Assembly (NCBI GenBank): GCA_963748105.1
Contig: CAVVHP010000006.1
Location: 1 to 64,000 of the forward strand
Origin: JAKAGZ01 sp963748105
GTDB lineage: Bacteria > Bacteroidota > Ignavibacteria > Ignavibacteriales > Ignavibacteriaceae
Direction: 5' to 3'
DNA length: 64,000 nt
This document shows, piece after piece, positions 56,760-64,000 of this stretch (its first letter is position 1; every line of letters begins with the position of its first letter). The notes beneath the pieces are model-generated. The model had not been told where the DNA came from and ran no database searches. It saw nothing but the letters and a program-made list of their open reading frames with translations. Position numbers and translations under genes: made by a program.

Positions 56760-58406
56760 TTATCTTAAAAGCCAGTTATAAATTTTTTGGTTATTCATTA
56801 TTTTTAATGCAGCCTGAAATTGCTTATCGGTTTGCAAAAATTCTTCTGTCCTGCCTTCATTACCAAGATAGCGTGAAGCAAGTTCACCCTTTATTTCAGC
56901 AATTACTTCTTTTTTATAATTATGAAGGTCATTCAATTCCAGTTTTTCAAACTCTTTTTTAATTTTTTCAAGCTGCGTAGAAATATCTTTAGCTGATTTA
57001 CGCTTACTTGCATCTGCTATCAAGTCATCAATTTCCTTTCCAGCACTTGAATGATACACATATTTTTGTGCATTCAAAAATTTCTCAAATCCATCGAACA
57101 AATTTTCATCATTCATTTTGTAAAAATTCTGTTTTGGATTCATATAGTAATAGTGATCAGCAAAAGTAAAGAACAGCCCTTTTGCAAGCAGATCCTGTGT
57201 AATATCTCCATCAATTAAATATTTGATTGTTGTATCGGGAGTAATACCACCGCCACTATAAACTTCACGTTTATTATCCGTCATAAATGAAGATTTAATA
57301 ATTGAATCAGGCTCGGCAAAAACATTATTATTTTTCGTGTAATCTACTTTCTGAATACATCTGCCACTCGGTGTATAATATTTTGCAGTTGTTATTTTTA
57401 ATGAGGTGTTATAGTCCAGTGGTGTAATAGTCTGGACTAGTCCTTTACCAAATGATTTTGTACCAAGAATTACTCCCCGATCGTGATCCTGAATAGCCCC
57501 GGCAAGAATTTCAGAGGCTGAAGCAGATCCACCATTTATTAAAACAACGAGTTTTGAATTGCCAACCAGGGGCTCCTGAGTTGCATAATATTTTTTCTCA
57601 TTTGTCTGGTCTCTTCCACGTGTAGTAACAATTAGCTTGCCCTTTGGCAAAAATTTATTGCAAATATCAACAGCAACATCTAGCAGTCCTCCCGGATTAC
57701 CCCGTAAATCAAGGATAATGGATTTAATCTCTTTTCGTCTCTTTAATTCAAGCAAAGCATTTTTAATTTCATCCCCGGAAGAGCGACTAAAACTCGTAAG
57801 TTTGAGATAAACATTGTTGCTGTTTTTTGGATAAAATCCATAATAAGCGAGAGTTTTTACACTCACTTCTTCCCTGACTAAATTAAATTTCAGAGTATCC
57901 TGTCCATCATTTCTTGTTACTTTAACTTCCACGGTTGTGCCCGGATCACCTTTTACAAGCGAAGAAATCTGATCCACATTTTCAGGAGATATCTTCACAC
58001 CATTTACTTCAATTAAAACGTCTCCAATTCTGATACCCTGTCTCTGGGAAGAATATCCATCCATAACTTCCACAATTGTAACATTTTCTCCACGGACACC
58101 TATTGAAACTCCAATGCCACCGTATTTACCCTTTGTAATCAAATCAATATCTTCTTTCCTGTTTTCATCAAGGTACATTGTATATGGATCAAGAGCTTTC
58201 AGCATCCCTTCTATGCCAGCTTGCATAAATTGTTGTGGATTTATAGGCTCTACATAGTTAAAGGAAATTTCCTTATAAACTTTGCTGAAAAGGTCTATGT
58301 TTTTTGAGACCTCGAAATAAACATCACTTTTCCCCGGGAAAAATCCGGAAAAAATTAAAATTACTCCTGCCGCTGTTATAATTTTCTTAAAGCTATTCAA
58401 CTTCAT
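56760..58406 (-). CDS. C-terminal processing protease (S41, CtpA-like)
   Basis: A 548-residue periplasmic serine protease with an N-terminal membrane/signal helix (about 9-24), a PDZ domain (about 90-175; GIGVSIGVRGENVTIVEV), and the S41 catalytic domain with Ser in GGSASASEILAG (near 295) and Lys in GTKSFGKGLVQT about 26 residues later. A long helical C-terminal region (about 440-548) follows. It trims C-termini of exported proteins. It lies 11 nt after tmk. Confidence 0.92.
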   Translation of the reverse strand: MKLNSFKKIITAAGVILIFSGFFPGKSDVYFEVSKNIDLFSKVYKEISFNYVEPINPQQFMQAGIEGMLKALDPYTMYLDENRKEDIDLITKGKYGGIGVSIGVRGENVTIVEVMDGYSSQRQGIRIGDVLIEVNGVKISPENVDQISSLVKGDPGTTVEVKVTRNDGQDTLKFNLVREEVSVKTLAYYGFYPKNSNNVYLKLTSFSRSSGDEIKNALLELKRRKEIKSIILDLRGNPGGLLDVAVDICNKFLPKGKLIVTTRGRDQTNEKKYYATQEPLVGNSKLVVLINGGSASASEILAGAIQDHDRGVILGTKSFGKGLVQTITPLDYNTSLKITTAKYYTPSGRCIQKVDYTKNNNVFAEPDSIIKSSFMTDNKREVYSGGGITPDTTIKYLIDGDITQDLLAKGLFFTFADHYYYMNPKQNFYKMNDENLFDGFEKFLNAQKYVYHSSAGKEIDDLIADASKRKSAKDISTQLEKIKKEFEKLELNDLHNYKKEVIAEIKGELASRYLGNEGRTEEFLQTDKQFQAALKIMNNQKIYNWLLR

Positions 58407-58417
58407 AAAGTACCTTT

Positions 58418-59047
58418 CTAATTTGCCCGATTAGCACGGGTTAATGAATTAATTTCTTCAATGATGTCTTCATGTATGGTTACGGGAGGAAGTGTACCGT
58501 TAATTACACGAAATCTATCTTCCTTTTTCGCCATCTCAAGGTAACCATTCCTTACTTTTTCGAAAAATAGATTACCTGAAAGCTCCATACGATCCAAATC
58601 TAAATTATCTTTATTGGCTTTCCGTTCATTAGCAACATCTACCGGAATATCAATAATAAAAGTTAAGTCCGGAACTGCTTCATCGATTGCAAGTTTATTT
58701 ATATGCCTGATTGTTTCAGGATCTATTCCTCTGCCATACCCCTGATAAGCAGTCGTTGAATCATGAAATCGATCCGAAATTACATAAAACCCATCCTTCA
58801 AAAAAGGTCGGATTTTTTCCCTTACTAATTGTGCTCGTGAAGCAGAAAACAAAAATATCTCTGTTTCCATAAACATTTTATTATGCTTTTTATCCAGCAA
58901 AACACTCCTAACAGTTTCTGATATTTCAGTGCCGCCTGGTTCTCTAATGATTTCAACATTATAGTTTTGTGCTACTAAGAAATTTCTAAGTAATTCAACC
59001 TGTGTTGATTTGCCGCAGAAGTCAATACCTTCAAAAGTAATAAACAT
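58418..59047 (-). CDS. tmk: Thymidylate kinase
   Basis: A 209-residue dTMP kinase. The P-loop reads GIDFCGKSTQ, with Phe-Cys in place of the usual Gly-Ser and Ser for Thr; the key Lys is kept. The REPGGTEI motif, DRFHDSTTAYQGYGRG (thymidine-binding region) and the lid segment near 140-160 are present. It converts dTMP to dTDP. Gap of 11 nt to ctpA and 29 nt from the YbbR gene. Confidence 0.94.
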   Translation of the reverse strand: MFITFEGIDFCGKSTQVELLRNFLVAQNYNVEIIREPGGTEISETVRSVLLDKKHNKMFMETEIFLFSASRAQLVREKIRPFLKDGFYVISDRFHDSTTAYQGYGRGIDPETIRHINKLAIDEAVPDLTFIIDIPVDVANERKANKDNLDLDRMELSGNLFFEKVRNGYLEMAKKEDRFRVINGTLPPVTIHEDIIEEINSLTRANRAN

Positions 59048-59076
59048 TGTTTCCGGATTATAATTGATTGATTGTA

Positions 59077-59991
59077 TTAATTAAATTTCTTTATGATATA
59101 TCTGAGTTGCTCAGGTTTGATATATTGAATATCAACATTCCTAGGAGATTCAAGTTTTGGAATTATCCCTCCCAGTGTATCTAGTACTACATCCCTGTAA
59201 TTTACATAGGCTCTAAATTCATCGCCGGTAAGTTTTCCAAGAATATCAATCCCACCATGAACACCAATATTAATTTTATTCGGTAAAAGTACTACTTCCC
59301 TGTCAGCAGGTACATCTAAAATATTTACGGGAACGTCCTCAATAACTTTATCCACAATTCTTTGTACATTAAGTGAAACCAGAACACTATTTTCAGAAAA
59401 ATTCATACCGGTTTTCTTATCCAGATCAATCTTCATATCAAGTTTGTCACTTAAATTCTCCAATTTAATTGGATCGGTGGAGATAGTACTCATATTTTTT
59501 AATTCGCTCACCGGGCCGTAAACAACTACTGAATCCGGCTGTACAGTTACCGGTGTAGCCAGGCCGTAGCCATCCCTGAATGACACTTCAACATCAGGTT
59601 CAATTTTTAGTTTTTTATTTGTAAGCTTTTCAATATTAAATGTCAGCGTATCAGGTGAAATATCAATAACCTCAACATCAGATGAGAGCCATTGATTTTC
59701 ACTTAAATAGTTGGAAAGGTTAATGTATCTTTTACCAGTATCTCCATTTGCAGTTACTACATATTCAGATTCTGATCCCAATTTTGCTGTAACTAATTTC
59801 CACCCCTTGCCTTTAACTTTAATAGAAACTTTTTTCGGTAGTTTCGAACCGCTTGTCAATCCCTTCTGAAAGTCCACTAGTTTTAGCGGAACCTGGAAAG
59901 TAGCATAATAATCATTGGACAAAGAAATGGATGCCCATAAGATTGCTGAGAATAGAAATGATATTATTATTATATGGAGGTTTTTCTTCAT
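59077..59991 (-). CDS. YbbR-domain membrane-anchored protein
   Basis: A 304-residue protein with one N-terminal helix (about 5-25) followed by YbbR-like repeats: short beta modules with patterns such as LPKKVSIKVKGKGW, PDSVVVYGPVSEL and ILDVPADREVVLLPNKINIGVHG. Related CdaR proteins bind and regulate the diadenylate cyclase CdaA, whose gene is often adjacent, but none is in this window. The function here is thus open. It heads the ybbR-tmk-ctpA run. Confidence 0.8.
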   Translation of the reverse strand: MKKNLHIIIISFLFSAILWASISLSNDYYATFQVPLKLVDFQKGLTSGSKLPKKVSIKVKGKGWKLVTAKLGSESEYVVTANGDTGKRYINLSNYLSENQWLSSDVEVIDISPDTLTFNIEKLTNKKLKIEPDVEVSFRDGYGLATPVTVQPDSVVVYGPVSELKNMSTISTDPIKLENLSDKLDMKIDLDKKTGMNFSENSVLVSLNVQRIVDKVIEDVPVNILDVPADREVVLLPNKINIGVHGGIDILGKLTGDEFRAYVNYRDVVLDTLGGIIPKLESPRNVDIQYIKPEQLRYIIKKFN

Positions 59992-60019
59992 GCTACAAAT
60001 ATAAAACGAAAAAGGGCAT

Positions 60020-60044
60020 AAAAAAACTCCACAATAAGTGGAGT
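60020..60044 (-). terminator. Rho-independent terminator after the BMC shell genes
   Basis: ACTCCAC (60026-60032) and GTGGAGT (60038-60044) form a perfect 7-bp stem with a 5-nt loop. On the minus strand it is followed by a seven-T run. It lies about 20 nt after the stop of the larger BMC gene, so the shell genes end here and ybbR is transcribed separately. Confidence 0.9.
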
Positions 60045-60065
60045 CTTTTATTTAATAAAATTTTA

Positions 60066-60800
60066 TTATTTTAGATTTCTGAAATGACTCAGAAGTTCAT
60101 CACGATTGGCCCGGGAAATTTCCCTGCCTTTTATCGGGAAATCCGGTATGCTCCTGGCAAGATGCCTTAATTTATGAACATTCATCGATTCAATATCTTC
60201 ACTTCCGGGGTCAAATTGTTCTTTTTCTGCCGGTTCACTTCCCACTGAATCTTCTTTTTCAACTTCAGGATTATCCGTCAGTGCTTCCTGTCTCAGGCGC
60301 GATATTGTATCTGCCGGGCTTTCGTTGGATTCAGGTACCTTATATTCCTCTTCAATTTCTTCTTCAACTATTTCAATTATTTCTTTCTTTTTTTCTATTG
60401 GTGTCGCTTCTGTTTTCTTTTCTTTCCCTACTGGTTTTGGTTTCGCAAGTGTTTTAGTCGCAACAGATTTAACAATTTTAGGTTTTTCTTCTTTTTTAAT
60501 TGCCTTTTCAACCCTAGCTGCTTTTTCAGCAATTTCAGGGAGCATAGAAATCAGCTGATCATCTGGTTGGGGAATTACGTGAGTTGAGACAAGTTGTCCA
60601 ATTCTGCCAGCAGCGGCTGCTCCCGCATCAACGGCGGCTTTTACTGCAGCGGTGTCACCAACTACTTTTACAGTGATAAGGGCGGGTTTGGTAATATCTT
60701 TTCCTACAAACTTAACATTTGAGGCTTTTACCATAGCATCAGCGGCTTCTATTGCAGCCACCAATCCCTTTGTTTCGACTAAACCTAATGCCTTTGGCAT
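60066..60800 (-). CDS. BMC-domain shell protein with long linker and C-terminal helical module
   Basis: A 244-residue protein. Residues 1-90 are a single BMC-H domain (ALGLVETKGLVAAIEAADAM ... STHVIPQP), the hexamer tile of bacterial microcompartment shells. About 95-200 is a Lys/Glu/Pro-rich, probably disordered linker. The last 40 residues form a compact helical module (MNVHKLRHLARSI ... REISRANRDELLSHF) that resembles a SAP/HeH-type or EutK-like nucleic-acid or peptide-binding motif; this is inference. It starts 7 nt after the smaller BMC gene, in one operon. Confidence 0.88.
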   Translation of the reverse strand: MPKALGLVETKGLVAAIEAADAMVKASNVKFVGKDITKPALITVKVVGDTAAVKAAVDAGAAAAGRIGQLVSTHVIPQPDDQLISMLPEIAEKAARVEKAIKKEEKPKIVKSVATKTLAKPKPVGKEKKTEATPIEKKKEIIEIVEEEIEEEYKVPESNESPADTISRLRQEALTDNPEVEKEDSVGSEPAEKEQFDPGSEDIESMNVHKLRHLARSIPDFPIKGREISRANRDELLSHFRNLK

Positions 60801-60807
60801 AAGCTAT

Positions 60808-61086
60808 CTATTTCTTCTTTGGAAGAATTTGCTCAATATCAGAATGCGGACGAGGAATAACGTGTACAGACACTAACTCACCAACTCTTTGAGCTGCGGC
60901 AGCACCGGCATCAGTAGCAGCTTTAACTGCTCCAACATCCCCGCGAACCATAACGGTAACATATCCACCACCAATGGTTTCCTTGCCGATTAACTCAACC
61001 TTAGCTGCCTTAACCATAGCATCAGCTGCTTCGATTGAACCAACAAGCCCTTTTGTTTCAATCATTCCAAGTGCGTCTAGTGTCAT
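60808..61086 (-). CDS. BMC-domain shell hexamer protein (EutM/PduA/CcmK type)
   Basis: A 92-residue single BMC-H domain, the standard size of a major shell tile: ALGMIETKGLVGSIEAADAM, TIGGGYVTVMVRGDVGAV, and VSVHVIPRPHSDIEQILP. Hexamers of this protein would pave the flat faces of a polyhedral organelle. GGAG lies 7 nt before its ATG. It is the first gene of a two-gene operon; no pentamer (BMC-P) or cargo enzyme gene is in the window. Confidence 0.95.
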   Translation of the reverse strand: MTLDALGMIETKGLVGSIEAADAMVKAAKVELIGKETIGGGYVTVMVRGDVGAVKAATDAGAAAAQRVGELVSVHVIPRPHSDIEQILPKKK

Positions 61087-61121
61087 TGATGTGCTCCAAT
61101 TTATTTGAATTAGTTGAATGA

Positions 61122-61150
61122 AAAATACTTTATAGGGACTTAAATGTCAA
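61122..61150 (-). promoter_or_regulatory. Candidate sigma-70-like promoter of the BMC operon
   Basis: On the minus strand TTGACA (61150-61145), 17 bases, then TATTTT (61127-61122), about 36 nt before the ATG of the small BMC gene. The -35 is perfect and the -10 matches four of six positions. Type differs from the TTTG/TAnnTTTG pattern seen before tRNA-Leu, so confidence is limited. Confidence 0.4.
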
Positions 61151-61176
61151 TTATAAAGTTTTTTAATCCTGCCACC

Positions 61177-61620
61177 TTAACTTTTTCCTTTAAGCCTGTT
61201 TTCTTCCAGAAATTCTCCTAAAATAATAGCTGCGGCGTTACGATCTAAAATTCCTTTATCTCTTCTTTTGTTTTTCTTATTCACGCTTTCAATCATCATA
61301 TCTGAGGCAATTGAAGAGGTATATCTCTCGTCCCACAAGATCACTTCAACCTTGTATCTTTTTTCCAGGCTCTCTTTAAACTTGTTAATAGCACCTGAGA
61401 TTGAAGACTCCTTCCCGTCTTCCCTGAAAGGAAAACCAAGAACTATTTTTTGAATATTCTTTTCTTTAACAAGATCGTCTAATTCGTTCCAGGTTTTATC
61501 ATTATTCAGGATAGTTTTATAAGGATATGCAAATGTAAGAAGAGGATCACTCAGGGCCAGCCCTATTCTTTTTGTTCCATAATCTATGGACAATATTCTT
61601 TTATATTGAGCATCATCCAT
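61177..61620 (-). CDS. ruvX: RuvX/YqgF-family Holliday junction resolvase-like nuclease
   Basis: A 147-residue RNase H-fold protein. Catalytic motifs are SIDYGTKRIGLA (Asp13), the VLGFP segment, WDERYTSS, and the final DRNAAAIIL. YqgF proteins process the 5' end of pre-16S rRNA and are also called Holliday junction resolvases. It starts 2 nt after the rsh stop codon on the same strand. Confidence 0.92.
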   Translation of the reverse strand: MDDAQYKRILSIDYGTKRIGLALSDPLLTFAYPYKTILNNDKTWNELDDLVKEKNIQKIVLGFPFREDGKESSISGAINKFKESLEKRYKVEVILWDERYTSSIASDMMIESVNKKNKRRDKGILDRNAAAIILGEFLEENRLKGKS

Positions 61621-61622
61621 GA

Positions 61623-63797
61623 TCAGGCACTCTCAAATCTTTCAACCATATAAACGCCTTTTAATTTTTTCAACCGCTCCATAATCCGCTCTAAGTGCTC
61701 AATGTTATGCACATAAAGTGTTACGCTTCCTTCAAAAGTTGAATTGCTCGTATTAATATTTATTGATTTTATATTAGTATTCTGGTACGAGACGATTGTA
61801 TGGGATATTTCATTTAATATTCCCGGAGAATCATCGCCTGTGACAGTAAGCCCTGCTACAAATAGAGAAGAATCAGCCTCAGGCCATTGAACCGGGACTA
61901 ACTTAGAGCTGTCATTTTCCGAAATGTTAATCAGCGTACTGCAAGTTTTTCTGTGAATTTTAACACCTTCACCAACGGTAATATAGCCAATAACGGGGTC
62001 GCCTGGAATGGGATTGCAGCACTTTGCATACGAATATAGAATACCTGTCTTATTTCCTTCTATAAGAATTCCGCCAATATCTCTTCTGGCGGTTACTGCA
62101 AAATTATCAAATTCAAGAGTATTAGTTTCTTTCTGTTTTGGCTCATTTTCTCTTGAAGCTGTCAAAACTTGTTCCAGGTTTAGTTTGCTCTGTCCGATAG
62201 CCTTGAAAAAACTTTTGGTATTATCAAACTTAAAACTTTCTGCCAGTTTTGCTATATCTTTCTGATCAAAAGATAGTTTTAATTTCTTTGTTTTTTTCTC
62301 CCAAAGCTCTTTCCCAAGCGCTACTACTTCTTCCTCTTCCTTGTTAATCCATTTTCTAACCGCAGTTTTTGCTTTGTGAGTATTCACAAATTTCATCCAG
62401 CTTTTATTCGGATGCTGATTTTTTGAAGTAATAATCTCAACCTGGTCACCACTGTGCAAAATTGTATCTAGTGGTACAATTTTACCATTTACCTTAGCTC
62501 CAATACAGTGAAATCCCACCTTACTATGTATATCAAAAGCAAAATCAACAGGTGTTGAATTAGCGGGTAATCTTCTTAATTCTCCTTTAGGTGTAAACAC
62601 ATAAATTTCATATTGATAAAGATTCAGCTTAAAACTTTCCAAAAGTTCTTTACGGGCTTCTTCTTTGGAGGCATTTTCAAAAATTTCTCTTATCCAGTTT
62701 ACCCACGTTTCCAGATCTTTGTCGCTGGTTGATTTATCTTCTTTATATTTCCAGTGTGCTGCCACACCTTTTTCAGCAACCTCGTGCATTTCATTAGTTC
62801 TGATCTGCACTTCTACAAGTCTACCTTCTGGCCCAATTACCGTTGTGTGAATTGATTGATAATTATTTGTTTTGGGAATAGAAATGTAGTCCTTAAACCT
62901 ATCCGGAACAGGCATATATATCTGGTTTACAATTCCAAGCGTTGTGTAACAGTCATTTGTATTTAGAGTGTGCAAAATAATTCTGATTGCAAACAAATCA
63001 TAAATCTCTTCAAAAGGTTTATTACGGCGTACCATCTTCCTGTAAATACTGTAAAGATGTTTTGCCCGTCCCCCTATTTCGTATTTCAAATTATATTCTT
63101 TTAATTTACTTTCTATGGGTTCGATAAACTTTTTAATCAGACCTTCTCTTTCTCTTCTTTTACTCTTTATCTTTTTAGCAATATCGTCATATGCTTCTTT
63201 ATTGAGATACTTAAATGAAAGGTCTTCAAGTTCCCATTTTACTCTCGCAAGACCAAACCTGTTGGCAAATGGAGCATAAATTTCGAGCGTTTCCTGTGCA
63301 ATTCTTCTTTGCTTTTCAGGACCAACAAATTCAAGTGTCCGCATATTATGAAGACGATCAGCAACCTTAACAAGTATTACCCTTACATCTTTTACCATCG
63401 ATAATAATAGTTTGCGGTAATTTTCAGCTTGAGTAATTCCCTGACCTTTGAATATTCCACCAATCTTCGTTACGCCATCTACAATTTCTGCTACTTCTTT
63501 TCCAAATTCCCTGGCAAGTAAGTCTAAATTAAATTCAGTGTCCTCTACAACATCATGTAAGAGTGTGCTTACAATAGTTATATCATCGAGTGGAAATTCT
63601 TTTGCTACTATTAAAGCAACTTCAAATGGATGAGTAAAATATGGCTCCCCGGATGCACGAAGATCATTTTTATGAGCTTCTATGCAAAATTCAAACGCTT
63701 TTGTGATCAAAACTTCATTCGGATTTGGCAGATTTTTCCTGCATGTCTCAAGAAGTTCATCAAGCATTTTTTTATTTTTCGGATTTGATAAGCTCAT
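61623..63797 (-). CDS. Bifunctional (p)ppGpp synthetase/hydrolase (Rel/SpoT family)
   Basis: A 724-residue long RSH enzyme that makes and breaks the stringent-response alarmone. The hydrolase HD domain (about 35-190) has HPFEVALIVA and LLHDVVEDTEF (His81-Asp82), so hydrolysis should work. The synthetase domain (about 235-350) has GRAKHLYSIYRKM and NNYQSIHTTVIGPEG. A TGS domain (about 390-450), a conserved cysteine region (YAKCCNPIPGDPVIGY, about 590) and a C-terminal ACT domain (about 650-724) follow. ruvX is 2 nt downstream. Confidence 0.95.
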   Translation of the reverse strand: MSLSNPKNKKMLDELLETCRKNLPNPNEVLITKAFEFCIEAHKNDLRASGEPYFTHPFEVALIVAKEFPLDDITIVSTLLHDVVEDTEFNLDLLAREFGKEVAEIVDGVTKIGGIFKGQGITQAENYRKLLLSMVKDVRVILVKVADRLHNMRTLEFVGPEKQRRIAQETLEIYAPFANRFGLARVKWELEDLSFKYLNKEAYDDIAKKIKSKRREREGLIKKFIEPIESKLKEYNLKYEIGGRAKHLYSIYRKMVRRNKPFEEIYDLFAIRIILHTLNTNDCYTTLGIVNQIYMPVPDRFKDYISIPKTNNYQSIHTTVIGPEGRLVEVQIRTNEMHEVAEKGVAAHWKYKEDKSTSDKDLETWVNWIREIFENASKEEARKELLESFKLNLYQYEIYVFTPKGELRRLPANSTPVDFAFDIHSKVGFHCIGAKVNGKIVPLDTILHSGDQVEIITSKNQHPNKSWMKFVNTHKAKTAVRKWINKEEEEVVALGKELWEKKTKKLKLSFDQKDIAKLAESFKFDNTKSFFKAIGQSKLNLEQVLTASRENEPKQKETNTLEFDNFAVTARRDIGGILIEGNKTGILYSYAKCCNPIPGDPVIGYITVGEGVKIHRKTCSTLINISENDSSKLVPVQWPEADSSLFVAGLTVTGDDSPGILNEISHTIVSYQNTNIKSININTSNSTFEGSVTLYVHNIEHLERIMERLKKLKGVYMVERFESA

Positions 63798-63892
63798 TTT
63801 ATCCGGGAATAATGACTAAAAGATAAATTTCTTTATAATTTAGTCTATTTTTTCCAATTGTTAAAGTGATTAAATCTAATGGTAAGACCTTA

Positions 63893-64000
63893 TTATTGGC
63901 CGGAAAGTTCCTTTTTCAGATCCTGTACATGTTCCAGCCTGTCCCCCAGTTTATCTTCTACAAAATCAGAAAGATTGGTAATAGAAAGAATTTCGTTACA
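63893..64000 (-). CDS. 3' end of an unrecognised gene
   Basis: The last 35 codons of a minus-strand gene that enters from the right edge, ending LKKELSGQ and a TAA stop (followed by a second TAA). The segment (NEILSITNLSDFVEDKLGD) is helical and charged. Too little is present to name a family. About 95 nt separate it from the rsh start codon. Confidence 0.55.
   Translation of the reverse strand, partial: CNEILSITNLSDFVEDKLGDRLEHVQDLKKELSGQ

Noticed and set aside
60066..61086. Carboxysome or ethanolamine/propanediol microcompartment locus
   Set aside because: Only shell tiles are present; no RuBisCO, carbonic anhydrase, ammonia-lyase, diol dehydratase or aldehyde dehydrogenase gene lies in the window.
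1..64000. CRISPR arrays, insertion sequences, phage genes, rRNA operons and riboswitches
   Set aside because: No regularly spaced repeats, transposase or integrase motifs, rRNA signatures or recognisable riboswitch cores were seen on either strand.

Overview
The window reads as chromosome from an AT-rich member of the Bacteroidota/Chlorobiota branch, most likely an Ignavibacteria-type bacterium. The reasons are: two secreted proteins with the type IX sorting tail typical of that group (YPNPFNPST followed by a GVYFYR-like end), a TTTG-N20-TAnnTTTG promoter of the Bacteroidetes type, an alternative complex III coupled to an A2-type cytochrome oxidase, and frequent TTG/GTG starts. No rRNA, CRISPR array, insertion sequence or phage gene was recognised. 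The taxonomy is inferred from gene content only.

Layout. 0-5 kb: a cut PfkB kinase gene, a NUDIX hydrolase, a very large exported protein of unknown function and a DUF4258/YgiT zinc-finger pair (putative toxin-antitoxin). 5-14 kb: one export operon (TolC, MacA-like adaptor, MacB-type ATPase, four tandem permeases, plus the fossil 3' end of another permease). 14-23 kb: housekeeping and signalling genes (CCA/polyA polymerase, AI-2E-type permease, a membrane gluzincin, MurA, a Ser/Thr kinase carrying a YCF48-like propeller, and its PP2C phosphatase). 23-25.4 kb: tRNA-Leu, trigger factor and ClpP, a proteostasis unit ending in a clear terminator. 25.5-34.3 kb: a block that looks richer in GC, with a VWA protein plus MoxR-type AAA ATPase, two type IX-secreted arylsulfotransferase-like proteins and an unknown protein. 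34.4-38.4 kb: glucan phosphorylase, a startless gene remnant and a SpoIIE-type phosphatase. 38.6-53.5 kb: a single respiratory operon of about 15 kb that encodes pentaheme ActA, a new 40-residue ORF, ActB, ActC, an ActD-ActE fusion, ActF, a cytochrome c, Sco, oxidase subunits I-III-IV-II, haem O synthase and a second membrane cytochrome c. 53.9-56.7 kb: a GlcF/GlcD-type glycolate or D-lactate dehydrogenase. 56.7-64 kb: CtpA protease, thymidylate kinase, YbbR protein, a two-gene bacterial-microcompartment shell operon with its own candidate promoter and terminator, RuvX, a bifunctional (p)ppGpp synthetase/hydrolase and the 3' end of an unknown gene.

How the genes work together. The respiratory operon carries electrons from quinol through ActABCDEF and c-type cytochromes to oxygen, and it also supplies copper insertion (Sco) and haem O (CtaB). 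The dehydrogenase at 54-56.6 kb probably feeds the quinone pool. The export operon is a MacAB-TolC-like tripartite machine that has grown by duplicating its permease. The two BMC shell genes lie beside housekeeping genes with no metabolic enzyme in view, so their cargo is unknown.

Caveat. Four genes (tolC-like, AI-2E-type permease, VWA protein, actB) each carry exactly one extra base, and each is open along its whole length once that base is removed. This pattern suggests sequence or assembly error at least as strongly as real gene decay, so they are annotated as interrupted genes with the repaired length given.
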